64,000 nucleotides of DNA from Diphasiastrum complanatum (taxonomy: Eukaryota; Streptophyta; Lycopodiopsida; Lycopodiales; Lycopodiaceae): contig CM055102.1 of NCBI GenBank assembly GCA_029204225.1, positions 17,694,223-17,758,222 on the forward strand. Reading direction: 5' to 3'. Under the pieces are notes generated by a model, which worked only from the letters and a program-made list of their open reading frames with translations, ran no database searches and was not told where the DNA came from. The position numbers and the translations under genes were made by a program. This document shows positions 11,167-27,384 of the stretch, piece after piece (position 1 is the stretch's first letter; every line of letters starts with the position of its first letter).

Positions 11167-14089
11167 AGTATCATGGCACTCATCCTATCGCTCAATATTT
11201 ATTGGCCAAACTATACTGAAGTGTCATAAGGGTCAAAGATTAAAGCATTTCTGAAAAACACTTCAAAGAGTTTACCTCTCGTACTCTTGGATTTTCTGTG
11301 TGCACTCCATTGGCCCAAATATGATCGTTGACAATCCTCCTTGTCCAAATCCTAAGGCCTTTGCATTGTGTGCATGTACATGGTATCCTCTCATCATATT
11401 CTGGTTGAAACTAGTCCAATAATCCAATTGCAATTTGCACAAATTCTCTCAGTGTCATTCAAGTGAAATTTGACAAATTCTAACATGTGACGGATTGTAA
11501 CATGTGACAAAAATTGACAAAATAGTCTTTGTACATTTAGTGCATTTTCAACCTTCATTTGTGATGGAGTGGTGTCTTGAATAACATTCAATCTCAACAG
11601 TTTTCCAATCTAAATCAACCCCTCTCTGATCCTAGTACTAAAACTAAGATTAGGGTGATCCAATACAGAACTCTCAGACTTATATCTTGATCAAACTTAC
11701 TTCTATTCCCATCAAATTGGAATTAGTAACCTTTGACCTTTCACAGTACTACTTATAGATAATGATTCAAATATTAAACCTATTCTAGTTCTAGATTGTC
11801 AACACAATCCCTAGAGAAATTCTCTTATTCCAAAAGTTCCAATTAGGTATCTTACTCTGAATCTATCCGAAATTACTTTCAAACCAAATCTCATTTCTAT
11901 ACCACACCTGGTTCTCTTAAGAAACTATGCAATCTACAGATTTTCAAATAGAATTTTATTCCACCACTTCGCCCCTCCTTTTAAAGAAATTATAAATTTC
12001 CATAAAAGGTAACCAGAAAGATGATATATGAAAATACTCAAATCCAAGAAAAGTCAGTAATAAGTGTATTCCACAAAAGGATCCACTCTATTACGTACAG
12101 GACTTTCCCTTCAAATATTTTCAACCCGAGTGACAGAAACTACCCTTCCATCGAAATCCATTTATGCAAAAAGAGATATTCTAGGTTAAAAAAATTGAAA
12201 CACTTTAACCTTAAAATTTATCTGAATTCCAAATCCATTCCCGCAAGTAGTAATTTATATGACATAACAGTCTTTTAGAAGAATAACTTCATGTTGGAAA
12301 GAATTCATATAAACTAGTCTGATGTCTTATATTCGATAAATTACTAAGAAGTAAAGGATTAATAAAAAAAAACAAGAAATAGTTTTGAGGGCCTCTGAGT
12401 TTGTAAATAATGAGATACCACATTGGGATCTAGATTAAACTTCAAAATTTCTCAAAATACCCCACATTTGGTCGAATGGTTTTCTTTTTTCCCATATCGC
12501 GACTAGGTACTAAAACACACCATTGATCATCAGATATTTACAGTCCTAGAATTTTATTTCCAAAATTACTGATGTCTCATACCATCAGCTTTTCCTTTCA
12601 AAAAATCCTTAACCGTCTTATCTGATATTCTAGAGATCCATTGATCTTCTAGCTATCCTATAATCACTATAGGATATTATCTCTTGTTCTCATATACTGG
12701 AGAATCCATTTATTTGGGCTAGCATGCCTATCAGATGGATACCACAAATCCACACCTGATTCTGTGATTTAGACAGATGAATTAACATGGTTCAACACTA
12801 CATTTTGATCCTTATAGGTTAATGATAAGCTTCAAATTCCCCTGAATCCAAGAGCATCAATGTTAGTTACAAGTTTCTATCAACTAACAGATCCAATGTA
12901 ATCCATATATCATATTTTACTTCTAACATCACAATTGACATCCAAAACTGTGGATAACTCAATGGTTACAAAGATATAAGCTATGAATTCAACTAAATGA
13001 ATTCTATTCAGGAAATCAATAACTGGTATTAAGCAATTATTTACTGGGATTACGAAAATCCTAATTGTGAAATACATTTTCTGATCACACTTACTACTAC
13101 TGATGTCCATTCTTCTTCCCTCCTTAGAATTTTCAGTTCCCTGAAAATCTATTTCAGCTCCCTGAAAATCTATTTCAGCTAAAGTACTACGAAGACATAA
13201 CGACATTAGTAAATGTTTAAAATTAATTAATCATGTCTTAAAAAAAAATTTGGACATTTTAGTAGCTTTGAGTTGGATTGAAACACTTTCACAGCTTTCT
13301 AGCGTGTGATTCTTATATAGGTGATTCAAAGCAGATTTGGAAGCACGACAACTGGTGATCCCGACTAACATGGATGTGTTTCTAAATTTTTTATTTATCT
13401 GCTTAAAATACTTCAACATTACAGTAACTCTAGGATTAAACTGCAGCATACAGCTACTCTCAATCCAACTTCAATCAGCTCCCTATATTACAAAATATAG
13501 GTTCAACTGGAGTTAGATTGAAATTTCCTCTTTGAGACAATCCAAGAAACAATTATATGAAGTCAATTGGTTTGAATGACAGCAAATCCAACTATTTCCA
13601 TAACATGCAGATTAACCGGAGGAATTTGAGAATGAATAATTTTCAATTCCTCATAGGCTGCTTATGGAATCCGCTAATCCACTTACTTTTTGTTCAAAAC
13701 AGCTTGATAAATTGATTCACAATCGATTTACCAAGGAACAAAAGCTACATAATAGGATTCAAGATAATTGACATATGTTATCCATTCACTTCTCAACCAA
13801 GCAAAGTTTAACTAGGGAACACACATCATAATCTTTCAAAATAGATTATTTTAAAGCAAAAAAAAGCTTCCTCATAAAACAGGAAATTAAGAGTGAATTC
13901 ACATAGCTTCTCAGCATCTAAATCGAAAAATTGAGAATGTAGAAGAGCACTCTACCACCATATTTGACAAGCATGCTAACTCGAAACTAGTGAATCCAAC
14001 CCCAAACTCCTTTGAGGAAACTTTACTTCCATATCGATGAAGGTTGACTCCATCCTATCCAAAACCGTATCTTAGCTGTGCTCTGATAC
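11167..14089 (-). mobile_element. Internal region of a non-coding LTR element (LARD-like)
   Basis: GCTCTGATACCA at 14078-14089 is the reverse complement of the plant PBS TGGTATCAGAGC, placing this stretch downstream of the minus-strand LTR at 14091-14570. Nearly 3 kb of AT-rich sequence carries no gag or pol similarity in any frame; a duplicated AAATCTATTTCAGCT phrase lies near 13145-13180. The matching second LTR was not found to the left, so the element is truncated or its end is outside recognisable limits. Confidence 0.5.
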
Positions 14090-14090
14090 C

Positions 14091-14570
14091 AATGTAAAGA
14101 CCCTCAAGGATTCTCCCTAAGATGAGGATAGGATAACACAATAGAAGAGGCTATGGAATCCAGCCGCCCAACCAATCCTAGATCAAAACTGGATCTAGCC
14201 CCCAAGCCATGCCATGTGAAGCAAGAGGAGAAGAGAGAACTTGTTAACCTAAACCAAATATGTCGACAGGAGATTCTCTATCTCATTATATAGAGAGTAG
14301 AGTCATGTGCATGAAACCATGCAACCCCCATGCAGGTCAACTATAAAAACATCACATCTCTTCATGTAGTCCTCCTGCCTATATCCGTCACACAGGCATG
14401 CAATACTCCATATGTCTCAATTAGAGTGTCTGGGTCCTCTCAAGGTAATTAGTCACAAATAGGCCTTGACATGGAATTAAATCACGGCGTGACCAATAAT
14501 TTCGAGTACTGGAGGGCAGGTATACCATATTAGGACTATTCCAGGTCCTTAACCGAATATGGCCATAACA
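14091..14570 (-). repeat. LTR, 480 bp, minus orientation
   Basis: Bounded by TG...CA (minus strand TGTTATGGCCATAT... to ...TTTACA) and adjacent to the PBS on its left. The same sequence recurs at 63820-64000 in the opposite orientation at roughly 85% identity, which confirms the TGTTATGGCC end. It appears to be inserted in a copia integrase reading frame that resumes directly at 14571. Confidence 0.75.
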
Positions 14571-15060
14571 AAGACCCTCAGATCAGATGGTGGCGGTGAG
14601 TATTTTTCAGCAGAGTTTATAAATTTTTGCATGGATCAGAGGATCAAGAGACAAACTACTACACCCTATTCACCACAACAAAATGGAGTTGCAGAATGGA
14701 AAAACAGATCCATTGTGGAAATGGCTAGGACAATGCTTAAGAGCAAGGGTTTGCCAAATACTTTTTGGGCAGAAGCATGCAACACAGCTACTCATATCTT
14801 GAATCAGTGTCCTACTAAGTCCGTGGAGGGTAAGACACCTTACGAAGCTTTTACTGGAAAGAAACATAATGTTTCTCATTTACGAGTATTTGGTTGTGAT
14901 GCTTACGCTCATGTGCCTGATGAAAAATGAAAGAAGCTAGATGAAAAAGTTGTTAAGTGTATTTTCCTTGGATATGATGAAAGAGCCAAGGCATACAGGA
15001 TGTATGACACATATGCACAAAAGAAGTTACTAAGTCATTAGGTAGATGTAAATTTGAGAG
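14571..15060 (+). pseudogene. Ty1/copia integrase core fragment
   Basis: From 14571 the + frame reads KTLRSDGGGEYFS, then PYSPQQNGVAEWKNRS and LRVFGCDAYAHVP: the second Asp and the Glu of the copia integrase DDE triad and the C-terminal flank. A TGA at 14928-14930 interrupts the frame, after which KCIFLGYDERAKAYR continues. Upstream integrase, and all RT and RNase H, are absent. Cut on the left by the LTR ending at 14570. Confidence 0.8.
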
Positions 15061-15334
15061 GTTTCGTACTCTATTTGGAATAGAAGAATGTAATTTTATC
15101 ATTGAGGGAGAGAGTTAGAAATCAATGATAGACTTCATTGTTACTGTTTACGATGTACATTAATGTTGACAGATGTGACTAGCTGTCATTAGTCGTAGGC
15201 TAGTCTATTAGGCTACTCGTAGGTTTTCTCTCTCTATCAGAGTTCAGGGTTCATTTGTACATTTTACATTCTGCATGAGATAGTGTGATCATAGTGTGAT
15301 AGTGCGTGTTCTTCTTATGCCTTCTTGTTGGTGA

Positions 15335-15550
15335 ATGCTTGATGTTGCATATCTGATTATTGACAAGGCTCACAAGCTACCATTTTCTAACTCTTCTACT
15401 AGAGCTTCCAAATCATTAGAACTTATACATTCTGATGTGAACTCTTTTTCTCAAGCATCTAATGGAGGTTCGAATGTGTATGTATCTTTTATACATGATT
15501 ACTCTAGATACCTACGTGTTAGAGAATTCAAACCGAAAGTATTGCATTAA
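15335..15550 (+). pseudogene. Ty1/copia integrase N-terminal fragment
   Basis: KAHKLPFSNSSTRAS, LELIHSDV and FIHDYSRY correspond to the pre-integrase linker and the first catalytic Asp of copia integrase. In a normal element this comes before the SDGGGEY segment, but here it lies to its right, so it is a separate copia fragment or a rearranged one. The 15061-15334 spacer looks like LTR sequence (GTTAGAAATCAATGATAG) without identifiable ends. 15551-15790 shows nothing recognisable. Confidence 0.7.
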
Positions 15551-15790
15551 GCATAGAGTACTCCTACCTATATCATAGTCTTCACCAATAGTTAGATCAT
15601 TAGCTTGTCGCTTTTCTTTTCAAAAGCATTCCATTCACCACCATATCAATGATAAGCAGATTATCAGCTTTAGTGCGTACGTCTTCTCAAGAAGATACTA
15701 GAAGTCCAAGCTTTACTTGTGCTACTTAATATTCCAACCATGTTACTAGTTATCGGAGCAATCATCCGTAGCAATCACTGACATCACGTT

Positions 15791-20060
<4,270 letters not shown>

Positions 20061-20500
20061 CATTTATGAAATATAGTCCAATATTCTCATTCAAGTAATA
20101 GTATTAGCGATATGCCACCCCTTGATATTACTGTATTAGAGCGGATGCCTTACTGATCAGTTTCCAGGGGATTGGTCCATATCAACACATAATAAAACAT
20201 TCATAAGTATGTGAAGTTAATTGTTACCATTAAATGCATAGTGATAGGTATAGCATGGACATATAGGTAGGTCTCGAAGAAAATCCATGCCATTCCCAGC
20301 TTTACGACCATTTGAGGAAACCCAACAGGTCATAACCCAATGTCAATTTTCTTAAGCATATCCATGCTTTCTAGGTACTCACAAGCATGTAACCTATCAT
20401 CATAATATGTATACCTAGAAGAATAAGCTATGACGTTTTAGTACCATTAGCTATGGCAAGGAAATCCATGTCGGTATTAGGAAAAATCCATGTCATACTC
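20061..20500. other. Non-coding spacer
   Basis: No gene or clear repeat seen. Part of it may be the remaining 5' leader of the Penelope-like copy to its left, since the homology with the 63.8-kb copy is still visible where that one is cut by an LTR. Confidence 0.4.
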
Positions 20501-22745
20501 TCAACTGTTTTGCACAAATCCGTGTCTTACAAAAGGTTTCAAGCCGAGATACCCAATTTGGTACAAATATAGACCAAAACTAGTTAGAAAATTATCAAAC
20601 AAAGAGTATACATAACATGATATTTTATGACTTTTCATAAGGAAAGGTGTGTTTAATGTTAAAAGCAATCTTCGTTTGTTCAATAGATAGTCCGCACACA
20701 GCTCTGCATCGTCATACTGCCTCTCGCTCTGAAACAGCGGATGCAGTATGTGGGCCACACTGTGAATGGGCCTAGATAAAGTAATGGCTGGTGATCGATA
20801 TAAAATGCAAAGTGTTGCCATTAGATAATGTCAAAATTTCTCGGTGAAACTTATTCCATCGTCGCCGCCACAACCGCCTGATAGGCTCCAACCTGTGGAC
20901 CATACCATGTAGAGGCAACAATTACATGCCATTGTGTTGCGGCAGCAAGACGAAATAGAGTGCGAAATGGAAGAAAGGATGGTGAGACGAAAAAAAGTTA
21001 TACCTAGCAGGGTCCAACTCAGAACGCTGGAGAGACTCGCCTATGCGGCCCATAAACTCGTAAATGAGGCCCATCGTGCACCCCTCGCTCAACGAGCCTC
21101 AGAACAGAGTAGATGGGGCGAATGACGTCCATCAACTGCTGCATATCCACCCAGAAAGGCTCCATGAAGAGGATGTCGTGGAAGGCCAAGCCCTCTGGGG
21201 TCGTGGACAGGTCCATGGCAGTGAACTCTGCAGAAGTAGCCATGCGCCACAAATCACCCTTGAGCTTGTGTAGCGGCTCAAGCATGATGAACTAGTAGGC
21301 GAAGCGGGTGCGAGCGGGCTTTTTGAAGTTGAGCCTACATTGACAAACAAAATGAGAAGCCAAAAAATAAGTAGCATCTTACCTGCTGAATGTGCGGAAA
21401 AGGGCAATCATGCGGCGCTTGTGTGTGACGATGTCCACAACCGCAAGTGCCCTTGTGAGAATCTCACTGACCCAAGACAGGCGCCCGATGGAATGCAGGA
21501 TCAGGTCCAGTGAGTGTGCGGCACATGGAGTCCACACAATGGAGGGGTACTCTACCATAAAAAGCTCCCCCATACCGCGACAATTGGATGCACTGTCCGT
21601 CACAACCTTTTGTGATCAGTTGATACGATTAGTTCACAACTTGGAAACACTTTGCAATCAATCAAAAACTATGCAAAACTTTTGTATCAACATTAAGCAG
21701 TAAATGACCAAGCAACTAATGAAAGAAAATTGTACCTGGACAACGCGTTGTGGCCCGACCTCCTCTATCGCTACGCGGATGATGCCGTAAATGTACTCAG
21801 CCGAATACACTCTCCCTGCCTCGGAGGCGTCGATGCTGCGCAGGAACATGGAACCATAGCAACTAGAAACAATCACATTGATGAGTGGACATCTACAGCG
21901 ATCAATCCACCCATCAGCCATGATGGAGTAGCCGTATCTATCTCAAGCCTCATACAGTGCGGCTAGTCTCTCTCTGACTGATGCAACCTGCTCCTAGAGC
22001 AAAGGGCTGCGTAGTGCGTCGGTTGTGGGTGGTGTGTAGCCAGGCCCGCAGACTGCAACTTTTGAGATAGCCTCTCAAAAGATGCGGGATGATGCCATGA
22101 TAAAGGAGAGGTTCAGGTCATAGGACATTTGTGTTGTGGTCCTGGTGGCCTCTCTATGCTGCCCCTCTCTGAAAGATCCCGGCATAGACATCTGTCTGGT
22201 GCCTCGAGATGTGGATGGTTGGGAGGATGTGGATGGACAATGCGGACTTGGAGGTAGTGGCATAGGTGTAGGTGCGGAAGTGGAGGATGTGGACGGACCG
22301 TGCAGATCTGACGGTGATAGCACAGGCATAGGTGCAACGGTGGAGGCTATGGATCCATGGGGAGTACTGGCAGAGGGGGTGGGGCTGGCTGTGGCGAAGG
22401 CGGAAGCGATGGCAGGTGCAGATGTGGCTGTAGGGGTGGGGGCGGTGGCGGTGGGTGTACCAGTGGCAGGGGCGGTGGCAGTGGGTACACCAGTGGAAAT
22501 AGAGTCCGCAGCATCTGTGGATGGCTCGTCGGGCTCAACACCTGGCTCAGCATATGCCTCGAGAATGAGAGCCCAGTCTGCAGAGGGGAGGACCATACAA
22601 ACGCCGATCCCATAGCGTCCCACTGTGGGTCGGACTCGCAATTCCCCCAAATGTGCTCGAACCCGAGAGGCATTCCCTGTGAACTACTTTCGACAAAAAG
22701 AGCAATGCCACTTTTTGTCGGGCATCAACTCCACCTCATCCCAAA
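20501..22745 (-). pseudogene. hAT transposase pseudogene (BED finger, DUF659 type)
   Basis: Minus-strand blocks in the usual order. BED zinc finger near 22715-22640: WHCSFCRK, a stop, then [12 protein letters not shown]. Pro/Ser/Thr-rich linker 22590-22150. GPGYTPPTTDALRSPLL near 22040. Core MADGWIDR...PLIN at 21921-21735, ending VVQ|GTACAATT. After an intron, VVTDSASNCRGMG and IVWTPCAAHSLDLIL at 21604-21383, ending SR|GTAAGATG. Third exon from about 21337 with TRFAY, a stop, FIML and LIYEFMGRIGESLQR to 21000. Then RPIHSVAHILHPLFQ at about 20770. The DUF659/hAT motifs and two GT-AG introns are clear. Stop codons in the BED domain, before MADGW and in exon 3 make it non-functional. The C-terminal dimerisation domain was not seen. 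Confidence 0.8.
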
Positions 22746-22756
22746 TGGGACGAGCA

Positions 22757-23105
<349 letters not shown>

Positions 23106-23764
23106 TATGGTGAATTGATTGTTGTACCTACAAATGGTAATGCGCTCATAATGCTCCTTGATTACATCAAAATTGTAGATGCTATTCACAATTAGCAAAC
23201 ATAGTGAGCAATCCATATGTAGCAAATCTATGTATCCAAAATGCATGATCAAAACAACCACCAAAAAATGTGATTTAAGGTAAGGTCACTATCGTGATCT
23301 GAGACTGAAAAATTAGCACTCAAGCGTGAAAACCCTCATGAAAATGTGCGTAGATTGGTTGAAAGATCGGCGATTACCAACAGTGCTTTAGCAATCACAA
23401 ACATTTTAGCAATTTGGTGAAGGCAAATCGTTGTCCAAATGGTTTTCTATAATCGTATATTCATGTAAAAACATATCATGTTAAGCATGAAAGAAGACGT
23501 ATGTAGAAGTTATTGTTTCAACAATACATAATTCTTTTCCAAAAGATGAATGGGCGCCAAGTTGAAGAAGTTACTAGTAGGGTGTGGAAAGAGGTGGTTC
23601 TACAGGGTTTTATATATTACCGTGGAAGCCATCATGGCTTGTGAGGAAAGCCAAGTCTCCTGTGCAATAGATTTAGGGTATGTGAATCACCACCATTGAT
23701 TGTGACTTTTCTCTTAGGAGTATTATTCAAGTTGAAAATTTTATAGAGGCCCATCTGTCAACTT
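23106..23764. other. Non-coding spacer
   Basis: AT-rich; no gene, tRNA or clear repeat recognised. Confidence 0.5.
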
Positions 23765-23878
23765 ACAATCTTTGTGTACTATAAAAAGTGTATACTAAGA
23801 CGTAGCAAGGCGAGAAAACCCACAATCTTTGTGTACTTTAAAAAGTGTATACTAAGATGTAGCAAGGCGAGAATAAGT
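23765..23878. repeat. 57-bp tandem duplication
   Basis: ACAATCTTTGTGTACT...AAAAAGTGTATACTAAGA...GTAGCAAGGCGAGAA starts at 23765 and 23822 with few changes. Confidence 0.9.
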
Positions 23879-23888
23879 GAAGAACCAA

Positions 23889-23891
<3 letters not shown>

Positions 23892-23962
<71 letters not shown>
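23892..23962. repeat. (AG)n microsatellite, 71 bp
   Basis: Perfect AG tract right after the 57-bp tandem duplication. Confidence 0.98.
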
Positions 23963-23965
<3 letters not shown>

Positions 23966-25831
23966 AATCAAGCTAGATTTTAAGGAGCATCCTGCTAGGG
24001 TTTGCTTCTCTAATTTTAAAGATTCAGTGGATTTTATTTGCAATTAGAAAAATCTTTTGCATGAGAATTTCGGTGTTATTTATGAGTGGAGTCTATGCAT
24101 CAACTCTATTTATTTCTAAGTGCACAATAAACAAGCATGGTTTTCGTGTGCAAATAAGAAATCCCAATTATATTAGAAAAAGTTGAGTCATTTGACAACA
24201 TCTCTAAAGTCATTGCAAGAGTAAAAATATTTCTATTCTTTTTAGTAGTACACGGATACAACTTTTGTTATCACAACACTCAAAATCAAAATATTCATGC
24301 ATGGACCTCACAATTTAAGTAGATATCTCGTTTAAGATTTTTGATGCATGTGGTCACAACTTAACTAGATGTTTTGTTTGAGCTTTTAAAATATGTATGT
24401 GGTCACATGCCAGTATGCACGACTATACACAACAATGAAGGTTATATAATCTACAATTTTAAAGCAATCGTTCATGTCGACTTTAGTCATTACCTTTAAT
24501 CTATGACTGAATTCAAATATAAATTGGTGATTAGATGTTGGCTATCTATGTTCTAGCTAGTATGATGAAATGTTGTAAATAATAACACTATACAAAGCAG
24601 CCTTCAAACTTCAACAACCAATGTAGGTCTAATGATTAAATGTAAGTACATTTGATACGCTATTTTATCAATCACGTTCTCATACAATGTACTATTTTCC
24701 TTTAGCACCTACTTTGTCACTTATTGAGTAGAGGCTTAAATGGAATCAAGTAGTAAATCAAAGGTTTTGCTACTCACAAAGTAATTTGTTTGCAATTCCA
24801 CTAACTCATTTTTTGTAGAAACAAAATTTCATTCACTCTACAAAAGTTTGACTATAGTGACTTCGTCATAATCTTATAGATATGGGATATTCTTAGTAAT
24901 GCAGATGTGGTAGACATATTTCGTTAAAGCTCTATAAGCAACAAGTTTTTTCTTTCCATCATTACCATACTCAAGGATAGTGGCAATCCTAAACATGCAT
25001 GTAGAAAGAGAAAAACATATCTAATTATTAGAAGAAAAAAAAAGTGAGCTTTGACCCCAATTGAAATATCTCTAAACTACTGTAGCCTACCTTTGGAGGC
25101 ACTACCTTTGGATTAGGAGGACTTCTTGACTTAATTTGTAAAAGTGATATCAGATCTAGACAAAGGATGATAACCTTTCTAACCTTCTTCAAGTTCTATA
25201 AAAATCACAAACTAAAAAAAAATTGGAAAAAATTATTGGCTTCTCTAGTAATAGGAAGCTTGTAGTTGATGTACCCAATGAATCTTGTTCTCTTGATAAA
25301 GAGTAGTGATGCTTATAGAATTGTTTAGGGGCTAATTCTTTATTATGTTAGAGAAGTTTCAAAGTGGGCTTTTGGTTTTAAATCTTTTTGAAAAAAAATT
25401 TGTGGAATGGTTAGAGGAAATCTTCCTCTACATTCACAATTTTTTTTTTGCAAAAGGATTGATTCTAGCTATGTGTTTTCATCAAAACTAGTGTTTTTTT
25501 GCATAAATGAAGTGTTTAAACTTTTGATTTTTATTTTAAAGTTTTGTTTTTTAGACCTGTAAATCTGAAAATCAGATCTGAAAAGTGAGGTTTTCATAAA
25601 AACTTCATTAGTTACACCTTTCTATTTACTAGTTTCATGAAAATGACAATGTAGGAAAGAAAAGGTAGTGTAACTTTATGCATAAAAAAGGTTTTGAAAT
25701 TCTGTTCTTTTTTCATTTTGAATTTCTAATTTTCAGACCTGTAAATTCGAAAAACAGACAAGCTGAATGGATCCAATTATCATTTGTGAAAAAAAGATGA
25801 AGACCTTGTTGATAGCCAACTAGTTATGGGA
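23963..25831. other. AT-rich spacer, no gene seen
   Basis: No coding similarity. A loosely repeated phrase (TTTTCAGACCTGTAAAT type) occurs near 25550 and 25735. It may contain the 5' LTR and leader of the older copia element whose gag begins about 25832, but no LTR ends could be set. Confidence 0.4.
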
Positions 25832-25947
25832 TGTTGTTACAGGTATCGAAGTGAAACCTGAAGACGACATAGAAGACTCAAAGTGGAAATCGAAAGATGG
25901 TAAAGCTTTCGCGCTCATCATCCTCAATATATCAAATACTCAGATTG
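25832..25947 (+). pseudogene. Older copia element: gag, left piece
   Basis: The frame DVVTGIEVKPEDD, SKWKSKDGKAFALIILN, NTQI is copia gag (UBN2-type). It continues at 33373 after removal of the inserted younger copia and one copy of GATTG: GHIAEARISKEVWNILSSLY. This is the left side of a nested insertion. Confidence 0.75.
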
Positions 25948-26682
25948 TGTGAAGAATTGAAAAAGATTATCTATGTTAGATATAGGGGTCTTATGTTTTT
26001 TACATCCAGCATCTAGGTGTAGGATGTTGATAGGAATAAATTTGGCATAGATGGCAAATTATGCACTTCCACTTGTAATGCCACTATTGAGTCAAAATAG
26101 AGTAAGAGGCTAAACACGTGCCAATTAGAGTATAGACAAGTGTAAAGTTTTTGTTTGATGAATTCCAAGAGGTCTAATAGGATTTAGAGGTGGAACCTTG
26201 TGAGGTCCAATAGGAAATTGAGGTGTGCTTGAATATAATCCAATAGAATTAAGAGGTGTATGGGTCAATGATCCAATAGGATCAAGAGGTGACAAAATAT
26301 GGTCCAATCATAGTTAAGCATAGTGGTAGCTCATGGATCTACTAGTATCATTGTACTCCTCATTTTGAATCTAATTGATTTGGTGATTTCATGGATTTTG
26401 TGAGTTATTGGATTTCTAGCTTTCTCTCTCTACCCGAGAGCTCATGATGTTTTTTCTCTCTCTACCCGAGGAGAGCAGCTTGTTTTTACTTAGATTATTT
26501 TTTGAATACTTTCCACATGTGAGTGAGAGTTGGAAGTGATTGAATGCATGTAGTAGTGTGTTTTTGCCATAGGATCTAAGATTGATCTTGAATCTCAATC
26601 TAGTCTTGATCTTGGTGCATCTACACACCTTAGGAGATCACAAGTACATGTTGTGGACTATCCACACGTGTGAAATTCAACA
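25948..26682 (+). repeat. 5' LTR of the young copia (735 bp)
   Basis: TGTGAAGAATTG...TTCAACA; contains a polymorphic TCTCTCTACCCGAG motif twice. Followed directly by the PBS. Confidence 0.95.
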
Positions 26683-26695
26683 TGGTATCAGAGCC
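26683..26695 (+). promoter_or_regulatory. Primer-binding site of the young copia
   Basis: TGGTATCAGAGCC directly abuts the 5' LTR; complementary to the 3' end of plant initiator tRNA-Met. Confidence 0.9.
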
Positions 26696-27384
26696 TACCT
26701 AAGGTTACCATGCATTTTGATCCATCTAAGTAAAAAATTTTCATCAATTTTGAGCTAGAAGTTGTCAAGGCCCATTTTCCTAGCTATCTTGTTCAATCTT
26801 GAATCAAAAGAGATCAAAAGGACATTGATTGGGTCTGACCTGGTACTGTACGGAATTAGGTGCTCAGACACGTGTGAGGAACATCCAATTTCAGTTTGGA
26901 AGTTCTCTCTCATCTTTGATCCATTTATCTTGTTTGATAGCTTGTTTTGAAGCTATTTTTGTCTAGTTTCAGATGCAATCAGTTTCATTCCATTTGGTTG
27001 AGCCAATCGAAAGTTATAAGCTTTTGAAGAGGGTTAGGTAGGGCACCTAGACTTGGGTGAACACATTTGGTTTGGTCAAGAGATTGCTTGTTTGATCCAA
27101 AACCGCAGTTGAATGCTTACCAATCTTATCTATATGTGATCTAGGCACTGTTTTGAGATCTTAGCCATTTTGTTTCATGCAATATCATTGTATTTGAGTC
27201 AAATTTGGTTTCTTAGTGTATTTCACACGTGCTAAGAGTGTTTGATCCTAACTTTGCCTATACTCCATCATTTGATGTGAAATAGATCTTGTTTTAGAGA
27301 GATTTGTGTAGCTAGTGAGAATCAATTCACAAATAGTTGCAAGATCTTTCATAGGAGGAGATAGTACTCAATTATTGGATCCTA

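Noticed and set aside
22136-22615. Plus-strand Gly/Ala/Val-rich frame of 159 codons
   Set aside because: Antisense shadow of the Pro/Ser/Thr-rich linker of the hAT transposase.
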